Below are positions 36,162 through 45,535 of a stretch of 64,000 nt of DNA, in pieces. Positions within the stretch are counted from its first letter, which is position 1, and each line of letters opens with the position of its first letter. The DNA comes from Aliiglaciecola sp. 3_MG-2023 (lineage in GTDB: Bacteria; Pseudomonadota; Gammaproteobacteria; Enterobacterales; Alteromonadaceae): positions 1 to 64,000 of the forward strand of contig NZ_JAUORV010000004.1 of the NCBI RefSeq assembly GCF_030548205.1. The letters run 5' to 3'. The position numbers were made by a program, and so were the translations under genes. The notes beneath the pieces are model-generated. The model was not told where the DNA came from. It was given only the letters and a program-made list of their open reading frames with translations, and did not search any database.

Positions 36162-38780
36162 TTAGAAATTAGCAATAAATTTGGCGTAGTAGTAACCACC
36201 TTGCCAATCAACCACCGAATCTGAGCGATAAACGCGTCCACAACATGAATCTCCCATTGTTGCTACATCAGGATAGTTGTCGAAAATATTACGAACTCCC
36301 ATGGAAACCGTATACATGTCATTGATATGATAGGTACCTTCCAGATCAACCATTAGCTCTGAACCAAAAGTTTGGATTTCAGTATCAACTGAGCTATCGT
36401 TGGCATTTTCATATTCACCGTAATAACTGAAACGTGTAGTTAAACTCCAATCCTCGTAACTGTGATTAATCGAGAACACACCGCGCATTTCGGGTACCCC
36501 ATTCTCAAAATCGAATTGATCTTCTGCGTTTAAGTAATCACTAGGATCTGAATCAAACTCCTGAGAGTTATAATTGATCGAAGCGGTAAACATTGTTTCG
36601 CCAAAATCAGATTTCAAAGCGTAGGTACCAACTACGTCAAGGCCTTCAGTTATTGTATCGAAGGCGTTTTGGAAGAAGAAAACACCACCAATGGATTCAG
36701 CGCCCACTACACCGGCTTCGGCCAGATTCAAATAGTTAGTGTAATCATCACCACTTGACGGATCGGTAGACACGTCCATGGTAGAAACAGCATACACTCT
36801 GTCTTCCAATAATATATGGTAGTAGTCAACGGTTAAGCTGAAATCACCAATTGCTGCGGTCAAACCCAATGTAAAGTTAGTCGATAACTCAGGGCGAAGC
36901 TCTTCAGCACCAAGTGCTTGGGCAACCGAACCACCTGCTGGAAACAAACCTGTCGCAACCGGAAACCCATTGGGTAAGCGAGTAGACACATTGGTTGTAC
37001 CTTGCTGACCTGGCGTTGGTGCTCTGAAACCAGTTCCGTATGAGCTACGAACTGCAAACTCATCAGTAAATTGGTAAATAGCAGCGACTTTATAGACTAG
37101 CTCGGAATCAAAATCAGAATAATCTTCATAACGCAGTGCAGCTTGTGCAAATAGTTTGTCAGTAAGATCACCTGAAATATCCACATAAGCAGCATAGGAA
37201 TCTCGAGAGTATTTACCTGAGAACTCAGGAGAATAACCAGGGAAACCATTTGAACCTACACCAACAACTCGGTAAACCGGATCTAATCCTTCAATACCGT
37301 CATCTTCAAAACCGTCACCATCTACATCGTTGGTCGTATAATTAGCGCAATCTAGTGTCGAACCGCTATCGATAACAGCTTCACCAGCTTCAGTCGGTAG
37401 ATAATCATCTGTACAGAAATCCCAAGGATCTGCAGAAGCGTAAGGGCCTGCAAAGTACGAGTCTTCTTCTCCGCCGGAGATTTCATAAGACTCATCCATA
37501 TAACTCAAACCAAAAGCAAGAACGTAATCAGCTAAGTCATAAGCAAAGTCAGCTTGAATTTGTGTCTCTTCATTACTTAAATCACCCGGTTTAAATGACG
37601 TAGGTGACAAGTTACCCATTGATGGGTTAACAGTATTGCTTAACGTATACGAAATTTCATTGTAACCATATCGGGCACTTATATCGTAACTAAATGCATC
37701 GTTCACCCCTTTTATACCACCAAGCAGTGAGTAGTCAGTTACGTCTCCGAAGAAACGTGGTGTAAACCCTCCAGGAAATATTTCGATTGGGCTCCATATA
37801 GAACCATCTTCCAAACGAAGATCTTCAATGGTGCCATTACCCGGATAACGATAAAAGAATGACCCATCACCTTCACTTTCTGAATAATTTCCGAAGCCAT
37901 AAAGTTCAACATCATCAGTAAGTGAATACCCTGCATTCACAAAAATCCGAGTACCGCTTGAATTGGGCTGTCCCCACGGCTGAACTTGAGACGAACCGTG
38001 TATTGTTTGACCTTGTAACTCTGCAGCTGCAATATATTCTGCAGATTGTTCGTCAACGCAGAACCAAGCTTCACAATACTGGGTTCCTCTGAAAGTGGCT
38101 TCCGAATCTGAATACTCAGCGGAGATGCTTAAAAAACCATCATCACCTAAAGCAAACCCTTTATTACCTGCGATGACCAACTGATCACCATCGCCTTCAA
38201 AATATTGTCCAATTTCTGCTGAAAACATACCGCCTTCAGTATTATTTTTAAGCTGGAAATTGATTACCCCTGCGATGGCATCAGAACCATATTGGGCAGC
38301 AGCACCATCACGCAGTACCTCCACACTCGCTATCGCTGCGGTAGGAATGGTCGCTAGATCAGGCCCTTGTGTACCTGAACCACCAATGGAAACTAAAGAA
38401 GCACGGTGACGGCGCTTAGAGTTTACGAGTACTAAGGTTTTGTCTGTAGGTAACCCCCGCAGCTGAGCAGGACGGATAAAGGTACCGCCATCTGAAATAG
38501 GCTGTCGAGAAACTGAATAAGATGGTACTAAGGTTTTTAGGACATCATTCATATCTGAAAACGCGACCGCATTTAAGTCATCGGCACTGAGCACATCTAC
38601 AGGGACAGGTGAACTGGTCACTGTTCTTGGAGCACCTCGCACCCCCACTATCGCTATCTTTTCTAAGTTGTCTTCTTCTGCCGCAGCCTCTTGCGCGAGT
38701 GCTAAAGGAGCACTCATCAGAGAAATAGCACAACCAGATAAACCCGCTAAAATGGCGGCATTAATTTTGTTTAGTTTCAT
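36162..38780 (-). CDS. TonB-dependent receptor
   Basis: 872 aa from the ATG at 38780, which has GGGGA 7 bp upstream; an earlier in-frame start would add six residues. A signal peptide ends in PLALAQ. The plug domain begins with IAIVGVRGAPRTV and includes GGTFIRPAQLRGLP and VEVLRDGAAAQYGSDAIAGV, the typical TonB-receptor plug. The barrel ends in YYAKFIANF with a terminal Phe. It is of the class with short N-terminus and no signalling domain. It is first in a minus-strand group with TauE and an exported aminotransferase; a LysR gene is divergent. The ligand is unknown. Confidence 0.92.
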   Translation of the reverse strand: MKLNKINAAILAGLSGCAISLMSAPLALAQEAAAEEDNLEKIAIVGVRGAPRTVTSSPVPVDVLSADDLNAVAFSDMNDVLKTLVPSYSVSRQPISDGGTFIRPAQLRGLPTDKTLVLVNSKRRHRASLVSIGGSGTQGPDLATIPTAAIASVEVLRDGAAAQYGSDAIAGVINFQLKNNTEGGMFSAEIGQYFEGDGDQLVIAGNKGFALGDDGFLSISAEYSDSEATFRGTQYCEAWFCVDEQSAEYIAAAELQGQTIHGSSQVQPWGQPNSSGTRIFVNAGYSLTDDVELYGFGNYSESEGDGSFFYRYPGNGTIEDLRLEDGSIWSPIEIFPGGFTPRFFGDVTDYSLLGGIKGVNDAFSYDISARYGYNEISYTLSNTVNPSMGNLSPTSFKPGDLSNEETQIQADFAYDLADYVLAFGLSYMDESYEISGGEEDSYFAGPYASADPWDFCTDDYLPTEAGEAVIDSGSTLDCANYTTNDVDGDGFEDDGIEGLDPVYRVVGVGSNGFPGYSPEFSGKYSRDSYAAYVDISGDLTDKLFAQAALRYEDYSDFDSELVYKVAAIYQFTDEFAVRSSYGTGFRAPTPGQQGTTNVSTRLPNGFPVATGLFPAGGSVAQALGAEELRPELSTNFTLGLTAAIGDFSLTVDYYHILLEDRVYAVSTMDVSTDPSSGDDYTNYLNLAEAGVVGAESIGGVFFFQNAFDTITEGLDVVGTYALKSDFGETMFTASINYNSQEFDSDPSDYLNAEDQFDFENGVPEMRGVFSINHSYEDWSLTTRFSYYGEYENANDSSVDTEIQTFGSELMVDLEGTYHINDMYTVSMGVRNIFDNYPDVATMGDSCCGRVYRSDSVVDWQGGYYYAKFIANF

Positions 38781-39306
38781 TGTGTGTTCCCCTATCAAAT
38801 ATGTGTTCTAAATAGTGTTTTGTTATTTTTTCTTTTTATTTTTTATTCTTGAGTGTTTTTAGTTTCAAATTCCTGAGTTAATTTCGACTTAGGGAGTGCC
38901 CTTTTTGGGTTCAATTAAGCACCAACTTCAAGCAAATAGATTTTTTGATAATGCATCAGGCCTATCAACTATCTTTCAAGAGACTAAAAAATGCTGTGAC
39001 GAGGCGGAAGAAAAAAGATTATTGAGGGTTATAAGAAAAACATTGAGCCTTAAATTTTTCTTATGAATAACAAGAGCATATAGATTTCGTTTTGCTCAAA
39101 AAAATATTATCAAAAATTGAACTAAACATATTTTTTACATTATCAAACTAGATACATCATAGCCATGGTATAAAAAATGCTTAATTAACAAGTAATTACA
39201 AGGAATAGTGCAAAAAATAAGTCTGAAACCGATATGTAACTAATTTAGTGCAATGGAGGACACCAATTATCATTAAATAAGCGTCATTGTTAGAGGTAGC
39301 TGTTAA
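38781..39306. other. AT-rich divergent control region between TonB receptor and LysR regulator
   Basis: About 525 bp without a gene. It should hold promoters for both divergent genes. A short near-palindrome ATAGCCATGGTAT at 39159-39171 has the ATA-n-TAT form seen in some LysR sites, but it is weak evidence. No RNA or hairpin with a T run was seen. Confidence 0.45.
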
Positions 39307-40308
39307 ATGAATACTAAACAACTTGAGTACTTTTTGATGACTGTACAGCAAGGTAGCATTGCAGCCGCAGCAAGAGACCTCGACATTGCTCAACCCGCCA
39401 TTAGTCAGCAATTAGCTAATTTAGAAAGAGAAATGGGCGCAGTCCTTCTTGAGCGCAGCTACAAAGGTGTGAGGCTTACCCATGCAGGGCAAATATTTGT
39501 TAATTATGCTGAATCAATAACCAAAAACATCAATGACGCTAAGAGCGAACTGCAGCAACTCGTCAAAAGCTCCTCGGGAGTAGTTAGGGTTGGCATGCTA
39601 CCGTCAATTGGAAATGTCTTGTCAATGCCTCTGATTGCTGAGATCAATCATTTTCACCCTCACATCAAATTAGAAATTAGTACAGGCCCGTCCTACGCGG
39701 TAAAAGAATGGCTTAAAACCAATCAACTCGATATCGCGTTAACTTATGAACAAGAAATAGATCAGAATTTTATGAGCTCCTACCCCCTTATCGAAGAGTT
39801 TATGTACTTGGTTGTTGGGGGGAATGATAGTGCGAAAAACTTCAAGCAGTTGTTACATAGAGATTCAGTGAATTTTTGGGAGTTAAGTCAATTTGAGCTT
39901 TTAACGCCAGGCCTAAAAGACGCTCTAGGAAAGCTAATCAATAATTATGAACAGCGCACGGGGGTTGCCTTAAAACACGATAAAGCGTATTCAGGACAAT
40001 TAATGACAGGATTAAGACAAGTGATCCAAGGCGAGGGATTGATGATATTACCTTCCTCAGCAATGTACCATTTAGAAGAGAGCAAGGTCATTAAAACTTT
40101 AAAGATAGAGCAACCAGAGATGACTCGAATGGTATTAGCAACCACCAATAAGGGAAAGCGTATTTCTGATGCTTCGATTCAAATGCTAAACGTGATCAAA
40201 GCCGTGACAGCAAGTGAACAAGCTTTATCACATTGGCGCGGTCGATTAGCGTTATCGACAGAAAAACTCCCACAAACCCCATCAAACTTAATCGCTAAAG
40301 CTATATAA
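39307..40308 (+). CDS. LysR family transcriptional regulator
   Basis: 333 aa. The N-terminal winged helix-turn-helix is clear: LEYFLMTVQQGSIAAAARDL then IAQPAISQQLANLE (about 7-42) and LLERSYKGVRLTHAG. The rest is a LysR substrate-binding domain with SSGVVRVGMLPS at about 90-101. It is divergent from the TonB-dependent receptor at 36162, the usual LysR arrangement, so it probably controls the receptor-TauE-aminotransferase group. The effector is unknown. Confidence 0.92.
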   Translation: MNTKQLEYFLMTVQQGSIAAAARDLDIAQPAISQQLANLEREMGAVLLERSYKGVRLTHAGQIFVNYAESITKNINDAKSELQQLVKSSSGVVRVGMLPSIGNVLSMPLIAEINHFHPHIKLEISTGPSYAVKEWLKTNQLDIALTYEQEIDQNFMSSYPLIEEFMYLVVGGNDSAKNFKQLLHRDSVNFWELSQFELLTPGLKDALGKLINNYEQRTGVALKHDKAYSGQLMTGLRQVIQGEGLMILPSSAMYHLEESKVIKTLKIEQPEMTRMVLATTNKGKRISDASIQMLNVIKAVTASEQALSHWRGRLALSTEKLPQTPSNLIAKAI

Positions 40309-40540
40309 GTCGCAATAAAATACTGATGATGGTTTTGCTAGAATTTGAATCTGATCCCGATTGAAGTTCGTAACAAGAGCCAACTACAAAAGACGTTAAC
40401 AGCCCTTTAGGAGATCCCAGCCATTGTTTAGATTGGTTTTGGGCATACTCTAACCTTTGCTGCTTAATATCTTTGGACACTTTATATATAGACGCTTCGT
40501 TATCGACTCGGGCTTTTTGTGCGGCCAATAAATCAAACAT
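40301..40540 (-). CDS. Small hypothetical protein, possible third gene of a yqjDE-like operon
   Basis: 79 aa. The N-terminal half is charged (LAAQKARVDNEASIYKVSKDI) and helix-like; the tail is hydrophobic. It follows the YqjE-like gene after 11 bp on the same strand, the place where E. coli has yqjK, but sequence similarity to YqjK is not obvious to me. Its end overlaps the 3' end of the convergent LysR gene by 8 bp. Coding is likely but function unknown. Confidence 0.5.
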   Translation of the reverse strand: MFDLLAAQKARVDNEASIYKVSKDIKQQRLEYAQNQSKQWLGSPKGLLTSFVVGSCYELQSGSDSNSSKTIISILLRLI

Positions 40541-40551
40541 ATTAAACCTCG

Positions 40552-40986
40552 TTAAGTTTGAGTTGATGAATTTTCTGTAGGTTTACCAAATAAAGTATTG
40601 AGTGTTGTAGAAAGTCCAATAGAACAAACGGCATTTTTGAAAACTCGATGGATAACCCAAAACAAAAGTAGATTTAGGGTGATTAAAAAAACAGCAACAA
40701 CCATCCAGTGAACACCGTAACTATAAGCGCTATAACCTAAGGTGAAAAGTAAGCCGGTCCAGGTAATTAAACTAATCCCGACTAACAGTAAAATGCAAAC
40801 AAAGCTCAACACCAATCCTTTCACAGAAAGTTTTAATTCCTGAACTGCTAGCGTCTTCGCCTTGCCTACTTGTGCTTTTTGTGACTCCCACACCCTAGCC
40901 CAACTTGCCTGCAGTTCAGCAAAATCTGCAACGTCATTGTCAGTCGCTGCAGATTTTTCGCGCTGGTGAGTCTCGCCATCAATCAT
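40552..40986 (-). CDS. YqjE-like / phage holin family (DUF1469-like) membrane protein
   Basis: 144 aa. A charged N-terminal helix (about 20-50) precedes two membrane helices (about 55-80 and 90-115), the pattern of the YqjE / Phage_holin_3_6 group. Such proteins are small inner-membrane proteins found with YqjD-type membrane-anchored ribosome-associated proteins. It is 7 bp after the YqjD-like gene, and a third small gene follows. The assignment rests on topology and neighbourhood more than on motifs. Confidence 0.6.
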   Translation of the reverse strand: MIDGETHQREKSAATDNDVADFAELQASWARVWESQKAQVGKAKTLAVQELKLSVKGLVLSFVCILLLVGISLITWTGLLFTLGYSAYSYGVHWMVVAVFLITLNLLLFWVIHRVFKNAVCSIGLSTTLNTLFGKPTENSSTQT

Positions 40987-40993
40987 CAGAAGT

Positions 40994-41311
40994 CTACTTT
41001 CTTTTCAGAAGTGCAGTCAGTGCCATACCGGCAGCAAATGCGATACCTGCTGTTGCAACCGGGTTCTCTTTGGTAAATTTCCCTACCGCTGAAGAATTCC
41101 AGAAATCTAAAGCTTCTTGCTGTTTTTCCGACATTGCTTCTGCTGAAGCGCTTGCAGAGTGCCTTACTTTTTCTTCAGTCTTAGCTGCTTGCTTCGATAA
41201 TGAATCAACTGAGTGATGAAGGGCATCTGTTACCTTGTCAGCAATTGGAGTGTCTGACTCATCACGGCCCTGTTTAGGAATATTGCTAGCTGAATGTGCT
41301 TGGTTTGACAT
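40994..41311 (-). CDS. YqjD/ElaB-like (DUF883-type) small membrane-anchored protein
   Basis: 105 aa. A soluble helical region (about 15-75, rich in Ala, Ser, Glu and Lys) is followed by a C-terminal hydrophobic anchor ending ...AAGMALTALLKRK. The segment FTKENPVATAGIAFAAG matches the ENPxxAxGIAxGxG-like pattern of the DUF883/YqjD family, inner-membrane proteins linked to ribosome binding in stationary phase. It is first in a three-gene minus-strand group. Confidence 0.72.
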   Translation of the reverse strand: MSNQAHSASNIPKQGRDESDTPIADKVTDALHHSVDSLSKQAAKTEEKVRHSASASAEAMSEKQQEALDFWNSSAVGKFTKENPVATAGIAFAAGMALTALLKRK

Positions 41312-41524
41312 GTAATGCTCCTTTTTTAGTTAAATGCTATCAATCAATTATTGAAAGACAGTAATTTATAAGGAGCAACCAATATGCCACTTTAAAAGGC
41401 ACAACTTAATTCAATCAAAACAAGTAATTAACGATTTTTAGTACGAACCACCCCATAATTAAAAGGTTATTCTTGTAAATACTTCTGATATTCTTTGCAA
41501 CAATTACATCAATTCGTAAAAAAT

Positions 41525-42505
41525 ATGATTGAAACAACTCTACTTTGTACCAGCGGTTTTCTTTTAGCCATTACTCTACTCCCTTTATTACCTAGCAATC
41601 ATTGGATATGCCGGAGTTGGGAGTTCCCTCGGGTACAGATAGTTGTGTTAATCGTAATTAATATTTTACTAACGGCAATCTTCAGCGAAAATACCTTAAT
41701 GATAAGTCTACTTGCAGTAAACATCGCAAGTTTACTTTATCAAGTAATTTGGATATTGCCTTACACATTTCTTTATCCTAAAGAAGTTGAACAAGGAACA
41801 AAAACGCAATCCAGCACAAGTATTAAAGTCATCACTGCAAACGTACTCATGCCGAACAAATCAGCTCAAAAACTAATAGACTTAGTGACCCAATATGAAC
41901 CGGATATCTTAGTCACATTGGAAACAAATAAGTGGTGGCAGGAAGCAATGAGTCCCATCCACAAAAAATATCCATATCGAGTTAATAAGCCTTTGGAAAA
42001 TTTATATGGAATGCACGTTTACAGTAAGTTTGAAATATCCGATTTACAGGTTATGGAATTAATTGAGAAGGATGTGCCATCGGTTCATTGTTATATCCAT
42101 TTTGCACAAAACGTGAAAGTAAAATTTCATTTTATGCATCCTGCTCCCCCGTCACCAACAGAAAACGAAACAGCAAAGCCCAGAGACAAAGAGTTACTTT
42201 TGATTGCCGATGAAGTGAAAAACTCTCTACAACCGACCATAGTGACTGGAGATTTAAATGACGTTGCCTGGTCTCCTACTACACGAAATTTTCGTCATAA
42301 GAGTGGATTACAAGATCCTAGAATTGGCAGGGGCTTTTTCAATACCTTTCATGCAGACTATCCAGTTATTCGATGGCCTCTTGATCACCTTTTTCATTCC
42401 CATCACTTCATGCTGATAGACATAAAAAGGCTGCCTTCCATCGATTCTGATCATTTCCCACTATTCACTGAGCTCGTCGTGAAAGAACAAGCACAATCAG
42501 AGTAA
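41525..42505 (+). CDS. Endonuclease/exonuclease/phosphatase family protein with N-terminal membrane segment
   Basis: About 326 aa from the ATG at 41525; a TTG ten codons upstream is possible. Two to three hydrophobic helices occupy about residues 5-90. The EEP domain follows with TANVLMPNKSAQKL, LVTLETNKWW (Glu ligand), IVTGDLNDVAWS and SDHFPLF (catalytic Asp-His). Such membrane-linked EEP proteins act on phosphodiesters or phospholipids, but the substrate here is unknown. It is divergent from the YqjD-like gene. Confidence 0.8.
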   Translation: MIETTLLCTSGFLLAITLLPLLPSNHWICRSWEFPRVQIVVLIVINILLTAIFSENTLMISLLAVNIASLLYQVIWILPYTFLYPKEVEQGTKTQSSTSIKVITANVLMPNKSAQKLIDLVTQYEPDILVTLETNKWWQEAMSPIHKKYPYRVNKPLENLYGMHVYSKFEISDLQVMELIEKDVPSVHCYIHFAQNVKVKFHFMHPAPPSPTENETAKPRDKELLLIADEVKNSLQPTIVTGDLNDVAWSPTTRNFRHKSGLQDPRIGRGFFNTFHADYPVIRWPLDHLFHSHHFMLIDIKRLPSIDSDHFPLFTELVVKEQAQSE

Positions 42506-42582
42506 GGGTATCTGCAATGAAAGTAGTCCGCTTGCAAATTTAAATTATATTGCTGCGGACTTTACTCTTAATATTATTAACT

Positions 42583-42741
42583 TTATCTTTTGGCAATAAT
42601 CCAAACTGCGTGGATTATTCCGGGTAAGTAACCAAGAATAGTCAGCAGAATATTTAAGAAAAAAGCGCCACTGAATCCTACTTGAAGAAAGACTCCTACG
42701 GGTGGCAATAGAATAGCTAAAATAAGTCGAATGATATCCAT
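42583..42741 (-). CDS. YqaE/Pmp3 family small membrane protein
   Basis: 52 aa. The translated minus-strand frame has the Pmp3/YqaE pattern: MDIIRLILAILLPPVGVFLQ, then a GFSGAFFLNILLTILGYLPG stretch and a C-terminal HAVWIIAKR. Two membrane helices with the LPPVGV and GYLPGIIHA motifs are hallmarks. The ATG has GAGG 7 bp upstream. Such proteins are linked to membrane potential and salt or cold stress. It is easily missed because of its length. It lies between the EEP gene and the DUF2383 gene. Confidence 0.88.
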   Translation of the reverse strand: MDIIRLILAILLPPVGVFLQVGFSGAFFLNILLTILGYLPGIIHAVWIIAKR

Positions 42742-42783
42742 AATGTACCTCACTGATGAACATTGATTAGTTTACAATCACAT

Positions 42784-42810
42784 TATAAGCCGCCCTGTGA
42801 GCGGCTTATA
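42784..42810 (-). terminator. Strong hairpin after the DUF2383-like gene
   Basis: TATAAGCCGC pairs perfectly with GCGGCTTATA around a 7-nt loop, just past the stop of the minus-strand gene ending at 42827 and before the YqaE start. There is no T run, so termination efficiency is uncertain. Confidence 0.5.
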
Positions 42811-42826
42811 ACTATTAAGTTATCGG

Positions 42827-43273
42827 CTAAGCAGTGATTTCCTGCAGAGCTTTCATTTCATCGTGACAAGCTTGCATAGTGCCACGGATTTCTCGAAGTG
42901 CTAAGGTGCATGTATCAGGCTGGGTTTCTTTAAGAGCCTCATCAATAATTTCTAAGGTTTTATCTTCAACTTCTTCAAGTTGACTAATGTACGTATGTTC
43001 TTTGTCGAAAGACAAAGCACCGACTAATTTGGTGTACATGTTTCGTATATTAACCGCAATGGATTCACCTTTTTCTTTCTCACCTTTTTCAGCAATGGCG
43101 AAAGGCTGTAGAGCTTCGATTGCCGCCTTTTTCTCAAACATCATTCTTGCAAAAACTTGTTTCACCGATTGATGAGATGCTTTGTCGATACTTTCTTCAT
43201 AAAAGTCTGCGCCAGCGCTTAATACTTCAATCACATCAGTTACTTTGTTTACTTGTTTCACTTCATTACTCAT
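42827..43273 (-). CDS. PA2169/DUF2383 family four-helix-bundle protein
   Basis: 148 aa, soluble and all-helical. The sequence resembles the DUF2383 family: a helix ending VIEVLSAGADFYEES, one with QVFARMMFEKKAAIEAL and one with LREIRGTMQACHDEMKAL, as in ferritin-like bundles. Some His/Glu residues could bind metal but I cannot confirm a di-iron site. Neighbours YqaE and YqjD-like point to a stress-response islet; function is unknown. Confidence 0.75.
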   Translation of the reverse strand: MSNEVKQVNKVTDVIEVLSAGADFYEESIDKASHQSVKQVFARMMFEKKAAIEALQPFAIAEKGEKEKGESIAVNIRNMYTKLVGALSFDKEHTYISQLEEVEDKTLEIIDEALKETQPDTCTLALREIRGTMQACHDEMKALQEITA

Positions 43274-43639
43274 AAATATCTCCTTTTAATGATCGAAAAA
43301 ATAATCAAAATTTCACTTTGATTGTGTTGTTATTCAGTCTAAAGGGTTGCAGAAACCGCACCATCGTGAAGTAACAGCGCAAAGAAATATTAGAATGAAC
43401 ATAAAAAGCACATTTTATTATTATATTTCAATTAGATAAGAGAATTTTAAATGAACCCGTTAATCGGCATTCAGAGATAAAGAAAAAAATAGAAGAGAAA
43501 GACAGGCAATCCAAATTGTAAAAAATTTACGCATAAGATGGAAAGTTTACAAAGAAAAGTATCTATTTCAGTATTTAAAAAGCCCCGCCAATAAAATTAG
43601 CGGGGAACTCACGCTTAGGGAATGTGTGTAAGGTTAGGG
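43274..43639. other. Gene-free AT-rich stretch between DUF2383 gene and recA, with recA terminator
   Basis: About 365 bp. It holds the recA terminator at 43577-43605 and presumably the promoter of the DUF2383 gene next to 43273. No ORF or RNA is evident. Confidence 0.5.
43577..43605 (-). terminator. Rho-independent terminator of recA
   Basis: On the minus strand CCCCGC and GCGGGG form a stem around an 11-nt loop, followed by CTTTTT. It lies 35 bp after the recA stop codon. Confidence 0.85.
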
Positions 43640-44674
43640 TTACAACACATCCTCAGAAGCTATAGGATCTTCTGGTTTGACTGTTTTAGACAGTAATAAC
43701 TCAGCTCTGAGGCGTTTCTCAATATCATCAGCCATATCAGTGTGTTCTCGTAGGTATTTAACCACGTTGGCTTTACCTTGACCGATACGCTCTCCATTGT
43801 AGCTATACCAAGCCCCCGCCTTTTCAACAAACTTCTGCTTTACACCTAAGTCAATCAACTCAGCTTCTTTACAGATACCTTGGCCATATAAAATTTGGAA
43901 TTCAGCTTGTTTAAATGGCGGAGCAACTTTATTTTTAACCACTTTTACTCGGGTTTCATTACCAACCACTTCATCGCCGTCTTTAATCGCACCAATACGG
44001 CGTATATCTAATCTTACCGAAGCATAAAACTTAAGGGCATTACCACCAGTTGTGGTTTCTGGAGAACCAAACATTACCCCAATTTTCATACGAATTTGGT
44101 TAATGAAGATAACTAAGGTGTTTGACCGTTTGATATTACCGGTTAGTTTACGTAGCGCTTGTGACATCAAACGTGCCTGCAAACCAACGTGGGAATCTCC
44201 CATATCACCTTCAATCTCAGCTTTCGGCGTTAACGCCGCTACGGAATCGACCACTACAACGTCAACCGCACCAGAACGCACTAACATATCGCAGATTTCT
44301 AATGCTTGTTCACCGGTATCAGGCTGAGAGACCAACAGATCATCAATATTCACCCCTAATTTGGCCGCATAGACTGGATCCAAGGCATGCTCCGCATCTA
44401 CGAAGGCACAAGTTTTACCCATTTTTTGCGCTTCAGCGATAGCTTGTAAGGTCAGGGTTGTTTTACCAGATGATTCTGGACCATAAATTTCGACGACTCT
44501 ACCACATGGCAAGCCACCTATTCCCAGCGCAATATCAATTGTCAAAGAGCCGGTTGAAACCGCTTCAATATCTAAAGCTTGGTTGTCTCCAAGGCGCATA
44601 ATCGCACCTTTACCAAATTGTTTTTCAATCTGCCCTAGAGCAGCTGATAATGCGCGAGATTTATTATCGTCCAT
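43640..44674 (-). CDS. recA: Recombinase RecA
   Basis: 344 aa, the normal length. Walker [10 protein letters not shown] at 65-73, the MAW-type start region [10 protein letters not shown], the Walker B segment [18 protein letters not shown] and the DNA-binding loop region around [15 protein letters not shown] and [15 protein letters not shown] are all intact. It forms filaments on single-stranded DNA for strand exchange and triggers LexA self-cleavage. A LexA box sits between the promoter elements upstream. No recX gene follows directly on this strand. Confidence 0.98.
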   Translation of the reverse strand: MDDNKSRALSAALGQIEKQFGKGAIMRLGDNQALDIEAVSTGSLTIDIALGIGGLPCGRVVEIYGPESSGKTTLTLQAIAEAQKMGKTCAFVDAEHALDPVYAAKLGVNIDDLLVSQPDTGEQALEICDMLVRSGAVDVVVVDSVAALTPKAEIEGDMGDSHVGLQARLMSQALRKLTGNIKRSNTLVIFINQIRMKIGVMFGSPETTTGGNALKFYASVRLDIRRIGAIKDGDEVVGNETRVKVVKNKVAPPFKQAEFQILYGQGICKEAELIDLGVKQKFVEKAGAWYSYNGERIGQGKANVVKYLREHTDMADDIEKRLRAELLLSKTVKPEDPIASEDVL

Positions 44675-44763
44675 CGGAATATCCTTCGAAAATAGCGTGA
44701 TAAATTAAACAAGGGTTCAACGAACTTGTTTATTTGTTTCATAACCTAAAGTTTATGCTGAGA

Positions 44764-44791
44764 AGTATACTGTATGATTATACAGTTGCAA
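44764..44791 (-). promoter_or_regulatory. recA promoter with LexA (SOS) box in the spacer
   Basis: Read on the minus strand: -35 TTGCAA at 44786-44791, a 16-bp spacer, and -10 TATACT at 44764-44769. The spacer itself, 44770-44785, is a CTGT-N8-ACAG SOS box (CTGTATAATCATACAG). LexA would occlude RNA polymerase exactly, the standard recA regulation of gammaproteobacteria. Confidence 0.92.
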
Positions 44792-44886
44792 GTACAGTTT
44801 TACTTGTTTTGTAATTTTCTGACCTGATGAGTTAAAAATGTCTATTAAAGGTAAGACGTATTAACGCCTTAACAATATGTAAAGCC

Positions 44887-45372
44887 TTAACAAATTCGTT
44901 GACTAACCTGTTTTAACGCAAACTCGATAGCTTGCAGCCTCACTTCATGACGATCCCCAGAAAATATCTGTTTTTCAGTAAAAATATCACCATTGATATA
45001 AAAGCCAAACCACACTAAACCTACAGGTTTGTCTTCTGTCCCACCATCAGGTCCGGCAATACCACTTATGGAAACGCCCACTTCGGCGTGGGATTTTTGT
45101 GCGCATCCTGAAGCCATCTGTTCAACAGTCTGAGCAGACACAGCGCCAAAGGAAATCAAAACTTCCTGTCTAACCCCTAACAAATCATGTTTTGCTTCAT
45201 TAGAATAAGTAACGAAGGATTGCTTAAACCATTCAGAACTTCCCGCAACGCTGGTGATTGCAAAGGCAACGCCTCCGCCGGTGCAAGATTCTGCACAACT
45301 TATCGTCCAACCTTTTTGTTGTAACTGCTGACCAAGTTGCTGCGCCATTAAATCGATTGATTCGGTTAACAT
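44887..45372 (-). CDS. pncC: Nicotinamide-nucleotide amidohydrolase PncC (CinA C-terminal domain)
   Basis: 161 aa from the ATG at 45372; a TTG two codons upstream is possible. It carries the CinA_C domain: CAESCTGGG near residue 25, the segment VTYSNEAKHDLLGV and the VGVSISGIAGPDGGTEDKPVGLVW block. It deamidates NMN to nicotinate mononucleotide, recycling pyridine nucleotides. It lies upstream of recA on the same strand, as in many gammaproteobacteria, and is divergent from mutS. Confidence 0.92.
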   Translation of the reverse strand: MLTESIDLMAQQLGQQLQQKGWTISCAESCTGGGVAFAITSVAGSSEWFKQSFVTYSNEAKHDLLGVRQEVLISFGAVSAQTVEQMASGCAQKSHAEVGVSISGIAGPDGGTEDKPVGLVWFGFYINGDIFTEKQIFSGDRHEVRLQAIEFALKQVSQRIC

Positions 45373-45535
45373 ATACAAATATGCTCCAATATTAATTTTA
45401 AGTGGCAGATTGTACTAACAACTGCTAGAAAAAAAACCCATACTTCTTATAATGCCCAATTGTTTTTAATTGTCTTGCTTTAGGTAAGTCATTTATTCAA
45501 GCATAACCTCAACCTGCAAAGAGATCCCAACCTCA

